This document shows, in pieces, positions 1 through 12,000 of a stretch of DNA of 64,000 bases. The first letter of the stretch is position 1, and the number at the start of each line of letters is the position of its first letter. The stretch is from Bacteroidetes Order II. bacterium (GTDB lineage Bacteria; Bacteroidota; Rhodothermia; Rhodothermales; UBA2364). Position numbers and translations under genes: made by a program. The stretch spans positions 1-64,000 of the forward strand of contig JAEUSQ010000057.1 in the NCBI GenBank assembly GCA_016788705.1, read 5' to 3'. The notes under the pieces were generated by a model that was not told the DNA's origin, did not search any database, and saw nothing but the letters and a program-made list of their open reading frames with translations.

Positions 1-272
1 AACCAATCAAAATCAAGAAACATGGAAGACCAGAAAAATCATTATTCGCATATGGCTTAGAATGGGTGGCGCAAGTCTTAATCAATCAATTTAATCACTT
101 GTACCAAAAAATCATTACCCCTTTTTTGTCATGTACTTAGATATTTAAATCAAATAAGTTGGTTACTATGCTTATATAAACTATTTTTGCGTATTAAATT
201 AAAAAATAAATATATTGTTATTTAACCACCGTTGCGCAATCAGCTTCCTTTCAACAATCAACACATAAAGTA
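1..272. other. A+T-rich region with no gene seen
   Basis: This stretch before the first gene is strongly A+T-rich, with several runs of A and T, and I see no open reading frame with a plausible start. It probably holds the promoter of the small exported protein that starts at 273, but I cannot point to a clear promoter box. Confidence 0.4.
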
Positions 273-627
273 ATGAAACAACTCATAACCATTATCCTCG
301 TCGCCTCCTTTGGTCTGGTCTTTATTGCGGCAAAAAAAACACGCCACCGATGATGACGGCATCGTGTCTATTCGCGCAAAGTCCAATGCTGGGAACGTAT
401 CCCTTCAAAAAGAGGGGCTTACCCTAAAAGACATTCAAACAGTGGCCGAAAAAGGCTGTCCTGACGAAAACGCCGTTTGCACCATCACCGTTGTGGCTAT
501 CTTCAAGTCCTCGGAAACGGAATCTTTCAAAAGCCCCCTGTTGGTAGAAAACAAAAACCGCAAAGAAGCCATGGAAGAAGCCCCCACAGGGGTTGTTGAG
601 CTAAAAGACGCCTTGGGCAAAGAATAA
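273..627 (+). pseudogene. Small exported protein split by an A8 frameshift
   Basis: An ATG at 273 opens a typical signal peptide (MKQLITIILVASFG, then a hydrophobic stretch ending in IAA). This frame reaches a stop at about 353. The other frame (open from a TTG at 310 to 627) continues as KKHATDDDG and a soluble domain of about 95 residues. The two join in frame if one A is removed from the eight-A run at 332-339, giving a secreted protein of about 117 aa. I do not recognise the family. The break may be a real mutation, a phase-variable tract or a sequencing error. The mature part has two cysteines near the middle, around residues 60-67, which would suit an exported protein. Because the signal peptide and the domain fit so well, I treat it as one gene. 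Confidence 0.6.
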
Positions 628-650
628 CGCCGGTGTGCCATGTGATCGCT

Positions 651-745
651 GTTTGTGGTGTAGGATGTTCTACGCCAAACAACGTTACGGGCGGATAAAA
701 TATCAGCATGACGGCTATGGGTCTTGGGCGTATGCCCGTTTTTCT
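651..745 (+). terminator. Possible terminator hairpins after the small exported gene
   Basis: Two hairpins follow the stop codon. The first (651-680) pairs GGTGTAG with CTACGCC and GTTT with AAAC, but has no T run. The second (726-737) pairs GGGC with GCCC over a GTAT loop and is followed by GTTTTTC. Either could end the transcript. Both are short, so this is tentative. Confidence 0.3.
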
Positions 746-824
746 TTCTTGGCAATTGGGGTTGAAGGTCTTATCTTTCCGAGACCTGCCGCTGTCGTTT
801 TGAATTAAACAACGCAAGTCCATC

Positions 825-1397
825 GTGCCAAGCGTGCCCATTACACAACTGCTCCAGCATGTACGGGCCGGAGACCCCAGTTCCCACGCACAACTCTTGC
901 CCTTGATCTACGAGGAGTTGCGGCATATTGCACACCGTCAACTTTCGGGAGAACGCGCCCAGACCTTGATGACCACCGATTTGGTGCATGAGGCTTGGCT
1001 ACGCTTGGTGGATGCACCTTTGCAAAACCTAAACGACCGCCTGCACTTCTTTGCGGTGGCCGCACGCGCCATGCGTCAGGTTTTGGTGGATGCAGCGCGA
1101 CGGCGGAATGCAGCCAAACGAGGCGGAAGCCTGCAACCCATGCCGATAGAAGATGCGGCAGACTGGCTCTCCGAGCATAAATCGGAGGCATTGCTTGCGT
1201 TGAACGATGCGTTGGAACAGTTACAAGAAATGGATGAACGCATGGCCAGCATCGTGGAACTCCGCTATTTTGGAGGGTTAACCATTGCAGAAACCGCGAA
1301 ATTATTACAGGTCTCGGATTCTACGGTAAAGCGCGATTGGGAAACCGCCAAGGTCTGGCTTTTTTCCGAATTAAAGGGCATTCCATTAGATCTTTAG
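825..1397 (+). CDS. ECF RNA polymerase sigma factor (TIGR02999-like)
   Basis: This 190-aa protein has the layout of an extracytoplasmic-function sigma factor. Region 2 near residues 15-90 carries the pattern YEELRHIAHRQL and TTDLVHEAWLRL, which is typical of the Sigma70_ECF / TIGR02999 group. Region 4 near 130-180 holds the helix-turn-helix with GGLTIAETAKLLQVSDSTVKRDW. The start is a GTG. In this group the sigma factor often sits next to a PknB-type kinase rather than a classical anti-sigma factor, and here a kinase gene follows about 125 bp downstream on the same strand. That suggests the kinase controls this sigma factor. The target genes are unknown, but the surface-protein genes just downstream are the obvious candidates. 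That last link is inference. Confidence 0.9.
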   Translation: MPSVPITQLLQHVRAGDPSSHAQLLPLIYEELRHIAHRQLSGERAQTLMTTDLVHEAWLRLVDAPLQNLNDRLHFFAVAARAMRQVLVDAARRRNAAKRGGSLQPMPIEDAADWLSEHKSEALLALNDALEQLQEMDERMASIVELRYFGGLTIAETAKLLQVSDSTVKRDWETAKVWLFSELKGIPLDL

Positions 1398-1521
1398 CCC
1401 GCTTCAGGTACTAAAGCATTAGACACCTTTTTGGACTTCGGAGACCTACTCGGATTGTTTTTTGCGCATATACCCATATCGGATTTCTAAATTCGCTCAT
1501 TGCCCCAAGCCAACTTTGCTT

Positions 1522-4248
1522 ATGTATAGTCCTGAACGCTGGAAGCGCATCAAAACGGTATTTGAGCAGGCGCTTGACCTTCCAGTATCCGATCGCCTTG
1601 TTTTTCTGGCTCAAGAAGCCAAAGAAGATGCCGAATTAGAGCAAGAAGTATTGCGCCTTTTGGCTGCAGAGGCAGGCGCGGCCACTTTTTTAGAGAAGCC
1701 TTTGTTGCCACAAATGGTCTCGGAAGGGCAAGATCTTGGCCCCTATCGGTTAGAAAAACGCATCGGACGGGGAGGCATGGGGCAGGTCTTCCTTGCGGTA
1801 CGTCGGGATGGTGCCTTCGACCGGAAGGTTGCCCTAAAGCTCTTGCGGCCCGGTCTGAATACCGATGAGCTGTTGCGCCGCCTACACACCGAACGCCAGA
1901 TTTTGGCCCGTTTGCAGCACCCCCATATTGCCCAGATGCTGGACGGTGGCAGTACGCCTTGGGGCGATCCTTATTTCACGATGGAGTATGTGGACGGGCT
2001 GCCGATTACCCAGTTCTGCGACGCAAACCACAAAGGCGTAAAAGAACGGTTGGCCCTTTTTAGAACCGTTTGCGCCGCCGTCCATTATGCCCACCAAAAT
2101 TTGGTGGTTCACCGCGACCTGAAGCCCTCTAACATCTTGGTTACGGCAGACGGAACGGTAAAATTATTGGATTTTGGTATTGCGAAAGTATTGGCCGAAG
2201 ACGAAAAAGAAGCCCAAACCCAGACCATTTCTCAGGTGATGACCCCCGAATATGCCGCCCCCGAACAAGTCCGTGGCGAAGCCATCACCACCGCCACCGA
2301 TGTCTATGCACTCGGTATCCTTCTCTACGAACTACTCACCGGACAACGGCCTTATGTCCTTCATGAACGCGCTTTACAAGAAGTGGTGCGCATCATCAGC
2401 GATACCGATCCCATGAGGCCCTCCGACCGTGTGACAGATCCGGCTACCTCCCACTCATTGCCCCAATTGAACGACGAGAAGACCCACCACCGGAAGCAAT
2501 TGCAGCGTATGTTGCGTGGTGACTTGGACAATATGGTGATGATGGCCCTACGAAAAGAGCCAATACGGCGGTATGCCTCGGCGGAGGCTTTTTATACAGA
2601 CATTGACCGCTACTTAAAAGGAGAACCCGTAGCAGCACGCCCTAATACCGCAGGATATGTCATCCGCAAATTTGCGCTTCGTCACAAAAAAGGGGTGGGA
2701 ATTGCTGTTGCCATGTTGCTTTTGACGATTGGTTTTGCCTTTTGGCACGATTACCGCATTACACAAGAGCGAAACCATGCGCTTGAAGAAGCTGCCCGTG
2801 CAACTGCTGTTCAAAACTTGTTGGTAGGGCTGTTTGAAAAAGCGGATCCGTCTCAGGCACGAGGATTAGACCTTAGCGCCCGCGAAATCTTAGACATAGG
2901 CGCACGGGTGGCCAACGAGGAGTTAACCGATCAGCCGCATGTCAAAGCCGAGGTGTTGCGGGTACTGGGGCAGGTCTATGCCAAATTGGGCGAAGACGGG
3001 CAAGCAGAAGCCGTCTTGCGTGCGGCATACCGCGTACTAAAACAAAACACCCAAGCCCCACATATCTCGCTGGCAAGGTTCTATTCTACGTGGGGCGAGT
3101 GGAACCAAAACATGGGGTATTATGCCATTGCCGACTCGCTCTACCGTAGCGCCGACGAGATGTTTGCGGCGTTACATACCGAAAACCAGCCGGAGTTTGC
3201 AGACTTGGTACACAGGCGGGCCTACTTAGCACATGATGAAGGCAAAATGGCCGAAGCAGAGCAGTTTTATAAACAGGCCCTCCAATTGCGCCGAAGCCTC
3301 TATCCTTATAAACACCCCAAAGTGGCCCTCTCGCTCAACGATTATGGCGGCTACCTCATGAATATGGGGCGCTACGAGGAGGCCAAACAAATGATTACAG
3401 AAGCACTGCACATCCGACGCGCCGTTTATGGCGAGGCCCCACATCCCGAATTAGCTGAAAGTTTCTACAACATCGGATACCTCTACTTTGAAATGGATGA
3501 ATCCGAAAAAGCCCTGCCCTATTACCGTCAAACCCTTGCCATCGAGGAAAAACTTTATGCCGAAGACCATGTAGAAATTGCCACAACCCTAAACAATTTA
3601 GGCGGGGCACTCTTGATCTGCGACCGATACCAAGACGCTTTCGAGGTGCTAAGCCGCGCACTTCGTATCCAAGAAAAAGCCCTGCCCCCCGATCATGTCA
3701 ATATTGCGGTCACGCGACGAAATTTGGGGTTTACGTTTTTAGGCCAGCAGAAATTGGCCGAAGCCGAACAACAGGTACGCATGGCCGTTGCTGCCAAAGG
3801 AAACCTGAATACCTATTACCAAGGGGTGGATCTCACGCTTTTGGCCCGAATTTTGGTACAGCGGCAACAATTTAATGAAGCACAAACCCAGCTAAAAACC
3901 GCTGAAAAACTCATTCGGGAGTACTTACCACCAGACCACTACCGATTAAGCGATGTATGGATTGTGTGGTCGGAGTGGGCCAATGCACAAGGCCGATTTT
4001 CGGAAGCTGCACATTGGGCAGAACGCGCCATTACCTCCTTGGAAAAACAACCCAAAGAGAACCGCAATTATCTGGCCGATGCCCGTGCTGCATGGGGAGA
4101 AGCCCTAATCGGCCAGCAAAAATTTGCCGAAGCCGAGCGTGCCTTACAGCAAGTGGTGGCCCACTATCAGTCGCCAGACCGCGATGCTCCGATTCGTAAA
4201 CAAAAAGCAATAGCCGCACTTCAAGCGTTTTATCGGAAAAGGGGATAA
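1522..4248 (+). CDS. Membrane Ser/Thr protein kinase with TPR repeats
   Basis: This protein of about 908 aa starts at the ATG at 1522 (MYSPERWKRI); an upstream in-frame start at 1462 adds an unlikely 20-residue leader. The N-terminal 80 residues match the short helical leader of ECF-linked kinases. The kinase domain follows: glycine loop IGRGGMGQVF from residue 81, lysine in VALKLL, catalytic HRDLKPSN from residue 197, DFG at 217-219 and an APE motif. One membrane segment lies near residues 391-408. The rest, about residues 420-900, is a series of tetratricopeptide repeats with pairs such as A-x-x-x-Y and L-x-x-x-G. By topology the kinase is cytoplasmic and the TPR part outside the inner membrane, where it could sense envelope proteins. 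All catalytic residues are present, so it should be active. Confidence 0.93.
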   Translation: MYSPERWKRIKTVFEQALDLPVSDRLVFLAQEAKEDAELEQEVLRLLAAEAGAATFLEKPLLPQMVSEGQDLGPYRLEKRIGRGGMGQVFLAVRRDGAFDRKVALKLLRPGLNTDELLRRLHTERQILARLQHPHIAQMLDGGSTPWGDPYFTMEYVDGLPITQFCDANHKGVKERLALFRTVCAAVHYAHQNLVVHRDLKPSNILVTADGTVKLLDFGIAKVLAEDEKEAQTQTISQVMTPEYAAPEQVRGEAITTATDVYALGILLYELLTGQRPYVLHERALQEVVRIISDTDPMRPSDRVTDPATSHSLPQLNDEKTHHRKQLQRMLRGDLDNMVMMALRKEPIRRYASAEAFYTDIDRYLKGEPVAARPNTAGYVIRKFALRHKKGVGIAVAMLLLTIGFAFWHDYRITQERNHALEEAARATAVQNLLVGLFEKADPSQARGLDLSAREILDIGARVANEELTDQPHVKAEVLRVLGQVYAKLGEDGQAEAVLRAAYRVLKQNTQAPHISLARFYSTWGEWNQNMGYYAIADSLYRSADEMFAALHTENQPEFADLVHRRAYLAHDEGKMAEAEQFYKQALQLRRSLYPYKHPKVALSLNDYGGYLMNMGRYEEAKQMITEALHIRRAVYGEAPHPELAESFYNIGYLYFEMDESEKALPYYRQTLAIEEKLYAEDHVEIATTLNNLGGALLICDRYQDAFEVLSRALRIQEKALPPDHVNIAVTRRNLGFTFLGQQKLAEAEQQVRMAVAAKGNLNTYYQGVDLTLLARILVQRQQFNEAQTQLKTAEKLIREYLPPDHYRLSDVWIVWSEWANAQGRFSEAAHWAERAITSLEKQPKENRNYLADARAAWGEALIGQQKFAEAERALQQVVAHYQSPDRDAPIRKQKAIAALQAFYRKRG

Positions 4249-4323
4249 TTTTTTTATCGGGTATGAACCAAATGGTATTGGGTTTGCGCATGTAAAGACA
4301 ATACACGCAAATCGCAACGCTTT

Positions 4324-6051
4324 ATGAACCGATCATACTTTTTATGGCTCTTATTTTGGTTGTGTGGCCCCCTCTTTTCTTCGGCCCAAACCATCGCCGA
4401 CCTAGAAAGGCAAGCCACTTCGACCAAACGCCCGATCATTTCTCTTAATGGCCAAATGGGCGGTAGTACCGAATTTTTCAGCTCCAACCGCCCCACCAAC
4501 CGATCCCCTTTTATCGGACAAGCATTTGTCAATACCGCGCTTTCTGTAGGAGGCTTCCGGACAGGGATGAACCTACTCTATTCTACCGATAACCAAAATT
4601 TCCGCCAATCGCTGAACCGTATCGGGGTAGAAGGAGGGTGGGCGTGGCTTCAACTGGGTGTGGGGGATACCTATCCGCAATTCTCGGAGTTGAGTCTTGG
4701 TGGCGTATCGCTCCGTGGGGCCTATGCCTTGCTCCAGCCACGTGGTTTCCGACTGGGTTTTGCGACAGGAACCACCCAGCAAGCCATAGAAGGACAACAA
4801 GATACAGGCGTTTCCGCCGATGGATTTTTGCAAGATGGGCAATTCCGACGGAGTTTACTCGCAGCCACATTGGGTCTTCAAGACAAGGTATTTAAACTCT
4901 ATTTGGTAGGGCTCTCGGCCAAAGATGACACGCTATCTATCCGAAATTTTGGTGCTACAAAACCAATGTCGAATCTGAGCATGACCGGTGTATTGGCCCT
5001 AAATACCAAATTCTTCATGTTGGAAGGCGAGGCCACTGGATCAGCCTTGAACTCGGATCTTTTTGCCACCAAAATCAATACCGAAGAAGTCTTAAACGCA
5101 GCCGAGAACCCCATTCCAGAGGTGTTAGACCCTGCTGTACGATGGGCTTTAGATCGTTTTGTACCCACTTTGGGCGCATCGGCCAGTTATGCGATACGCG
5201 CCCGCTCGGTAATCAGGATCCAGCCCGTGAGCCTGACCGGACAATTCCGGTACATTGCACCCGGTTTTCAGTCGCTGGGTTTATACACCACCCGCAACGA
5301 CGTACAATCGTGGCAGGTGCAGCCGATTCTTAATTTGGCCAAAGGGCGCTTTTCGGTTTCTGGTCTTTGGGGATCGGAAGTAAACAATTTGTCTGCCCAA
5401 CGAGCAGCTACCATTAGCCGAGACCTATGGATGGTAAACCTACGGGCACAGCCCGGGACAGTGTTCTCGTTTAATGGCCAAATACAACAAGTAGCGACTA
5501 GCTCGGAGGCAGCGATAGGAATGGCCACCGAAGCACGCCGACAAGTGGTGCAAAACCTAAGCCTTAGCCCAGCCCTTAACTTACCCGGACGCAAAAACCG
5601 AACGCATACGCTCCAGCTGAACGCAGGACTCCAACGGTTCACCAACGAAAACCAAGAACAACCTGCCAGTACCTTCGACAACCGCAATGCGTCACTTTTC
5701 TGGAATAGCCAGTTTCACCGAGATTTTGCGGTCAATCTCCAGACTGGGTACTTAGACAACCGAACAGCCTTTGGCGAAAGCCAGAGTCTGACGGCGCAAA
5801 TCGGTACGAATCGGGCCTTTGGGAAACGCAAATTCCGCTTAGATGCCTCCGCCGGATATACACAAACCGACCAGCAAATACCGGATCAACCCGCTGCCAC
5901 CTTCATTCAGTGGAGTAGCCGCTTGGGTGTCACGCTTCGGATAGATGCCAAAACCCAACTTCAGGCATCTGCAACGGGTACGCTCAATCAAAACGAAAAC
6001 AATACCTTCCGTGAACTAAGAAGCCGTGTACAACTTACCCGTCGTTTTTAA
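4324..6051 (+). CDS. Probable outer-membrane beta-barrel protein, unknown family
   Basis: The 575-aa product starts with a clean signal peptide (MNRSYFLWLLFWL, cleavage after SSAQ). The mature protein is made of many short alternating-polarity strands with aromatic ends (for example RFRLDASAGYTQ and VTLRIDAKTQLQASATG) and ends in QLTRRF, a terminal phenylalanine as in many outer-membrane barrels. I see no TonB box, plug domain or known enzyme motif. It lies 75 bp after the kinase gene and 21 bp before the giant exported protein, so the three are probably co-transcribed. It could be a surface anchor or a dedicated export pore for the giant protein; both are inference. The function is unknown. 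Confidence 0.75.
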   Translation: MNRSYFLWLLFWLCGPLFSSAQTIADLERQATSTKRPIISLNGQMGGSTEFFSSNRPTNRSPFIGQAFVNTALSVGGFRTGMNLLYSTDNQNFRQSLNRIGVEGGWAWLQLGVGDTYPQFSELSLGGVSLRGAYALLQPRGFRLGFATGTTQQAIEGQQDTGVSADGFLQDGQFRRSLLAATLGLQDKVFKLYLVGLSAKDDTLSIRNFGATKPMSNLSMTGVLALNTKFFMLEGEATGSALNSDLFATKINTEEVLNAAENPIPEVLDPAVRWALDRFVPTLGASASYAIRARSVIRIQPVSLTGQFRYIAPGFQSLGLYTTRNDVQSWQVQPILNLAKGRFSVSGLWGSEVNNLSAQRAATISRDLWMVNLRAQPGTVFSFNGQIQQVATSSEAAIGMATEARRQVVQNLSLSPALNLPGRKNRTHTLQLNAGLQRFTNENQEQPASTFDNRNASLFWNSQFHRDFAVNLQTGYLDNRTAFGESQSLTAQIGTNRAFGKRKFRLDASAGYTQTDQQIPDQPAATFIQWSSRLGVTLRIDAKTQLQASATGTLNQNENNTFRELRSRVQLTRRF

Positions 6052-6072
6052 CCACCCTTCAACACCATGCTC

Positions 6073-9000
6073 ATGAAAACAGCCCTTTCTTCCTCCTTCT
6101 TGCGTTTGACGGGATTTTTACTCTTCCTCCTGCCCTTGTCGTTACGCGCACAATCCACAGAATGGTCGGTACTCGTTTCCGGCATCCCGTCCAATCCGCC
6201 CAATACCGTCAGTAGTCTATTAGACTTGTTGGACTCTGGTAAGATCACAGTTTCGGTACGTTATACTGGATCCAGCAGCCCAACGGTTTATGTGAATGTA
6301 TTGGTCACCTCGGACTATACAGGGGCGGCGGGTGTGGCCACCAATGGTCTCGGGACGGCCCTCGACCGTGCAAGGTCTCTCGGTCTGAACACCTCACGGG
6401 TTTTGGCCACAGCCTTTTCGGCAGCCCATACCATGCAAAAAGGCCCCTTCTCCGAAGTCCGAACGTTAAGAAACTGGGCAGACGATTTAAGTTGGCGCAC
6501 GAACTATGATCCCAAACTCCGGAATACCCTCATCCAAACCAATGCGCTTCCAGAAGGGCAGCATGGCCTCTATGTCTGGCTTTCCACCAAATCTGACGGT
6601 CAGGGTGATCTCCTCGCCGAGTACACCTACTCCACCCAATTTAGCAGCCCGGAGCCGCCCATTCTCCTTAGCCCGCAGCATCAGACAACCCTACGGGAAG
6701 CCTATCCGCGGTTTTCGTGGCAGACGGCGACCGCTTCGTATCCAATGGGTGATGTGTTCTACCGCCTCCGGATTGTAGAGGTGCTACCAGGGCAAAGTAA
6801 CGAACAAGCCCTTCGCACCAATGCAGACTATTTTGCAACCAGTATCAAAAATGCCACCCAATTGGCCTATCCTGCCGATGCGCTAAAATTTGAGCATGGC
6901 CGCACTTATGCTTGGGAGGTGGCAGCATTGGATGCCGATAGCCAGCCTATTGCCACAAGATTCCGTAGCGAAGCCTTTACGTTTTCGTATTCCGATCCGC
7001 AAGAACAAGGATATATTATAGCCCTTAAGCCAAGTAAGTCAAATTTTCGAGCAGGCGACCGTTTGCTGGCTCAGGCGCAGTTAGAACCTTCTCCCCAAAA
7101 AGATGCAGGGGCATGGAACGCCTTGGGGGTGGAAAAAGTGGTGATAACCGACGAAAAATTTGATATGGCGGATCTGCAAACCCCCGGCGTTTTTGACCGA
7201 TTGATGCTTTCCGTTTCACCCGGCTTCACGCCCTCACGCGAGGTACTATTACTCCAAAACCAAGCCATACAAAGTACCGAATGGCTCTTAGATGATGTGG
7301 GGCAGTCCTATGTCTTGGCTTGGCGTTTTATGGGAAAGACCGCCAGTGGCAACCAATACAGCACCGTACAATATGTACTGGTTCGGTCATCGGCTCCGGT
7401 ACAGCTACGCCTTGCAGAAGCGGGAGGCCAAACGCCCAAAACCACGAACGATCCCCTGCCATTTTCCTTCACCAAACTGCCCGATACAGGATGGAGTGGC
7501 CTGACGGTCAAAGCACTTCTCTACCCCATTCCAGAAGGAGCCGACGAAAACACGACGGCACAAACCCTTTTCGGACAATTTAGTACCCTATACAACCAGC
7601 CGCCCCCCGGCATACAAACTTGGCAACAGGTATTGGCTGGCGCGACGAATGGTGTCTTATCCCTTCCGGCAAACGATCTGGAAGGCCCTGTATTTGTGGC
7701 ATTCCGTGTAGAAGGCATGGTTAATAACCAGATCGTCCGCTCTGGGGTAGGCTTATATAAGTTAACCCAACCTCCTTCCAATCTTGTATTGCGCCGCATT
7801 GCCGGAATCATTACCAATCTCGCTGGAGACCCGCTGGGTAGTTACGATGTGACCCTACGGTTTACGACGATAATCGGACAAATCCGACGGGCAGTTACCT
7901 TGAACACCCGCACGGACGCCAATGGCGGCTACCGCTTTGAATTGGAATTCCCCAAATTAACGGCTCCTAATGATCGAAGTCCCTTGCCCTTTGAACTGTC
8001 GGTGGATGGTAAAGCCTATTATTTCTCCCAAGTATGGCAAGGTTCTTTGAGAGGGCAGAATATTGAAAATATAGACTTTACCCTCTCTCCGGATCGCCAA
8101 GATTTTGTGTTTATGGGCGATGTGGAAGACGAGGCTGGGTTCAATGTAGAAGATGCGCAGGTTTTTTTCCAAACCCGAAACGCAGGATTGGGCATAGCAG
8201 CAACATGGGAACCCCTCCAGCCCTATACCGCACAGACCATTGGGAATGGCAAGTTCCAAATCCGCTACTCCTTCCCAACCGCGCAGACACCAACCGAGGC
8301 CAATCCAAAAGAATTTCGTTTGCGTATCGTCCCGCCCGCCAACCTGATAGGAAAGCTATTGGAACGCACCTATACGGGTTTTCTGACAGGCCGCGACATT
8401 CTGAATTTTGCGGTAGAACTGCCCGGAGTGGGCGGCCAAATTACCGGGCGCTTGGAACGTATGGAAACTGGCCTGGCTATGACCAATGGCGTAGCAGAAT
8501 TGCGTGACACCAATGGGCAAACCCTTCAACGCAGTGGCTTACGAAGTGGCACTTTTACTTTCCAAAACCTATTGCCGGGTACGTATAACCTATACTTTGT
8601 CAAAAATGGCTATCAGTCGGCTTTACATCCGCACAATCCCATTTTGGCAGGTGGCATACGGGTAAATTGGGCAGACCAAATCAACCTTCAAACCCTTCAG
8701 GCCAAGCCGAATGACAAACCTTTTTATCTGAGCGCCCGTAACCGTGACAACGAGCCTGCCGCCGCTACCATTTTTGCCATGAACACTGCCCAATTCCAGG
8801 CATTTCAGTCTTGGCGGCTCATGAATACATGCGCTTCGGCGATGCCACTTCCAGCACTGTTTACCTATCATTCGGTGGCTGATGCCAATGCGAATGCGCA
8901 GCAACATCTGCACCTCCTCCCGACGTTAGATGGCGACTTTGGGGAAACCCAATACCATTTTGTGTATTTCCTCCCCGGTCATGGCTTCCGGATGCGGACA

Positions 9001-12000
9001 ATTGAAGCCACAACCGATGCACCAGAAACACAGCAGATTCGGCTCACTGCTTGCCCAACTACCATTTCGGGCATTGTGCGTCGGAATGATACAAACGAAC
9101 CTGTTGTGGATGCCTTCGTCCAGATACAATCTGGCGACTTGACGTATTCACAAAACACGAATGCAGACGGTTTATATGTTTTTCAAGGGATTTCAGCAGG
9201 AAATTATACGATCACAGCCCAAAAAACAGGTATTGGTTCCATTCGCGTTGCCGGTATTCAGGTAGATGCTGCTTCGCAACGTCAGGTGGATTTGATGATC
9301 AACCGCGAAACAGGGAGCCTTTCTGGTTTTGTGCGAGATACCAACGGCGTTGGGCGCTATGATGCCCTTGTGACAATCAATGGTTTGGGGCGAAATACCC
9401 GTACCGCCGCAGATGGCAGTTACCGGATAGACCTTGTACCGCTCGGCGAGTATCGCATGACCGCTTCTTCTACAGGACTACGAACGGCCACCTCGCAACC
9501 AACGACGATTTCCGTGAACCGAACCACCACCCTCAACTTCAGTCTGGAGGAAGTGCGGGGCAATGTTCGCTTAACCATTTATGGGCCACAAAATGTGGTC
9601 ATTCCAAATGCAGTCGTAGAAATTCCCGCTACAAACCAGAGTCAGAGAACCGACGGGAATGGGGTCGTCCTATTTGAAGACATACGGGCGGGATCCACAA
9701 CCTTCCGTGTTTCTACCCCAAACGGCCCGTTTACGCCCAAGACCCAAACCCTCAACTTTGCGTTCCTGCTCTCGAACGAAGCAAGGGCTTCTATTTTCTT
9801 AAACGAAGGCATGGTTGTGCGCGGCGTTGTCCGAAGCAACCTTGGAAGGCCACTTTCGGGTGTACGGGTGAGCATGGAAGGCCGCCCCGATCTCACGACC
9901 ACCACCAATGATTTAGGTGAATACCTCTTGCGGGGTATCGCGGGATTCAATGGCGGAACCGTTGCAGGCGTAAATATTCCGGCCTCCACACCGCTGATAT
10001 TGGCCACCAAAACAGGATTTCAAGCAGGTTCCCAAACGGTTACTTTTGCTTCCGGAGAAACCGTATTTGCCGATTTTACCCTACAACCAGCCCCCTTCGA
10101 CCGCTTGTTGGGTTTCCAAATCTTCGTGGAAAACCTGCGGGAAGAAAATGGCCGTCGCTTTGTTTCGGGTGCGTTTACAGCCGTTCCCAATACCCCACTT
10201 CTCACGTTAGCCCCACAAATACAGTTACCCTTCGACGAGCTTGAAATAGATGCCAATAACCGTCCTATTGGTGGCAGCGCCCGGCTTTCGATAGGGAACT
10301 TGTCGCTACGCCTGTTTGGTATCGAAGCAACCTTACGTGGGCCTAATGGCCAACCGCTAGAATTGATCGCACAAGCCAACGGTACAGGCGCTATCCGAGG
10401 GGAAATCCTGCTACAAACAGACCGCCTGCTCTCATTGATTCCGGGGGCATCGGCCACGCCCATCCTCATTCCGCTTCCAGTTTCTTGCAACAATGGCCCG
10501 TGTCTTACAGCAGATGGCCTCTCGGCATTTAATGCAGATATTGTGCTACCTAACTTAGACTGGGAGATCCAGTTATGGGGATATAGCCTTCAAATACAAC
10601 GCCTTACCCTCAATAGAAATGGTATCTGTTTAAATGGTGAAATACCCGTGGCAGGCATACAACCCATTCGGTTTACGGGGCTTTGTATCTCGCCCGAAGG
10701 CCGGGTTACTGGGCCAACCATCCCTGAATTTACCTTCGACATTTCGGCCTTCCACTTCCAACTACGCACCATTCGTTTTGATGCCGGAGGATTGAGCGCC
10801 GCCAGTGGCACCATTGGCATCAACGGCCTGGCCGCAAATGGGGGCCGCCTCTCCATCAACTTCCGAAACCTGCGCATTTCCACACAAGGACAAATTGTGC
10901 GTGCAGACATCGAGGTTCCGAACAATCGGCTGGCCATTCCGGGCTTTCCTATGAATATCACATCCGCCAGCTTCGTAACCTTGGGACAAGACATTGCCCT
11001 ACGCTTTGGGGGGAATATCCCTCTACCGGACCCAATAGGCCGCAGCCTGACTCTACAATCTCTCGAAATTGCACAAAGCGGCGCGGTTTCCGCACTACTT
11101 CCTGCCAACACTCGTTTTGATCTAGCGGGCATTCAGGTCTTGCTCGCTAATATGAACCTACAAGTCAATGGGCCGAATATCCGCTTGGATTTAGGAGCCA
11201 GCTTAGATTTCCCGATTCCCGGAATGCCTGCACCTGCTGCCCAAATGTATTTCAGCCACCGAAACGGCAACCTCAGTTTTGGGGTAAACGAGATCGCTGT
11301 GCCACGATTTAGTCTGGGGCCTGTAAGTTTAGACAACCTACGGTTTGGATACCAAAATCAGACCTTCTCTGGTAGTTTAGATATGGCGATTGCTGGAACA
11401 ATGGAAGTAGGTGGCTCTTTTCGGTATCGGGATGGCCGTAACTATGCCTTCGAGGTGCGGAACCAAACTCCTATTCCACTCGGCCCCATAGAACTGGCAG
11501 GATTTACGGGTGGGATGAGCCGCCAAAACGACAATTGGCGCTTTTATCTGCAAAATGTACAATTGGGCTTCCCCCGTACCCAAGACGCGCTGGCTTTAGT
11601 GGGTGACTTAGACGTGCGCCTATCAAATGGGGGGCCGCGTATCGAAATAGACGGACGTATGACCGCCGCTTCCGGACAACTCACCTTAGGAACAGCCCAC
11701 TTGTTGTTGGATGTACCACGAGGACGTTTTGAAGGCAATACCACCATCGGAAATCCTTTTGGTGAACCGATTCGCTCCGTCGCCAATGCTGAGGGAGCCG
11801 TAGATATTCGGGCAGGATGGCAACCTGGTGGCAACGACCTGCAATACTGGTTTGTAGGCGCACGATTGGATGTGGACTTGTTTAGGGTTATCGAGGCCAG
11901 AGGGCGGATGTTTGCCGGAGCCAATTATCGTCCCTTTGGCGATGTAGATCAACGTTTCCGAGATTATTTCAACCACCATCCCACTACAAATGAGGTACTG

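Noticed and set aside
10590-11132. 180-aa minus-strand frame inside the giant protein gene
   Set aside because: It is fully antisense to a clearly coding frame with signal peptide and domains, has arginine- and proline-rich unlike-protein composition, and no recognisable motif.
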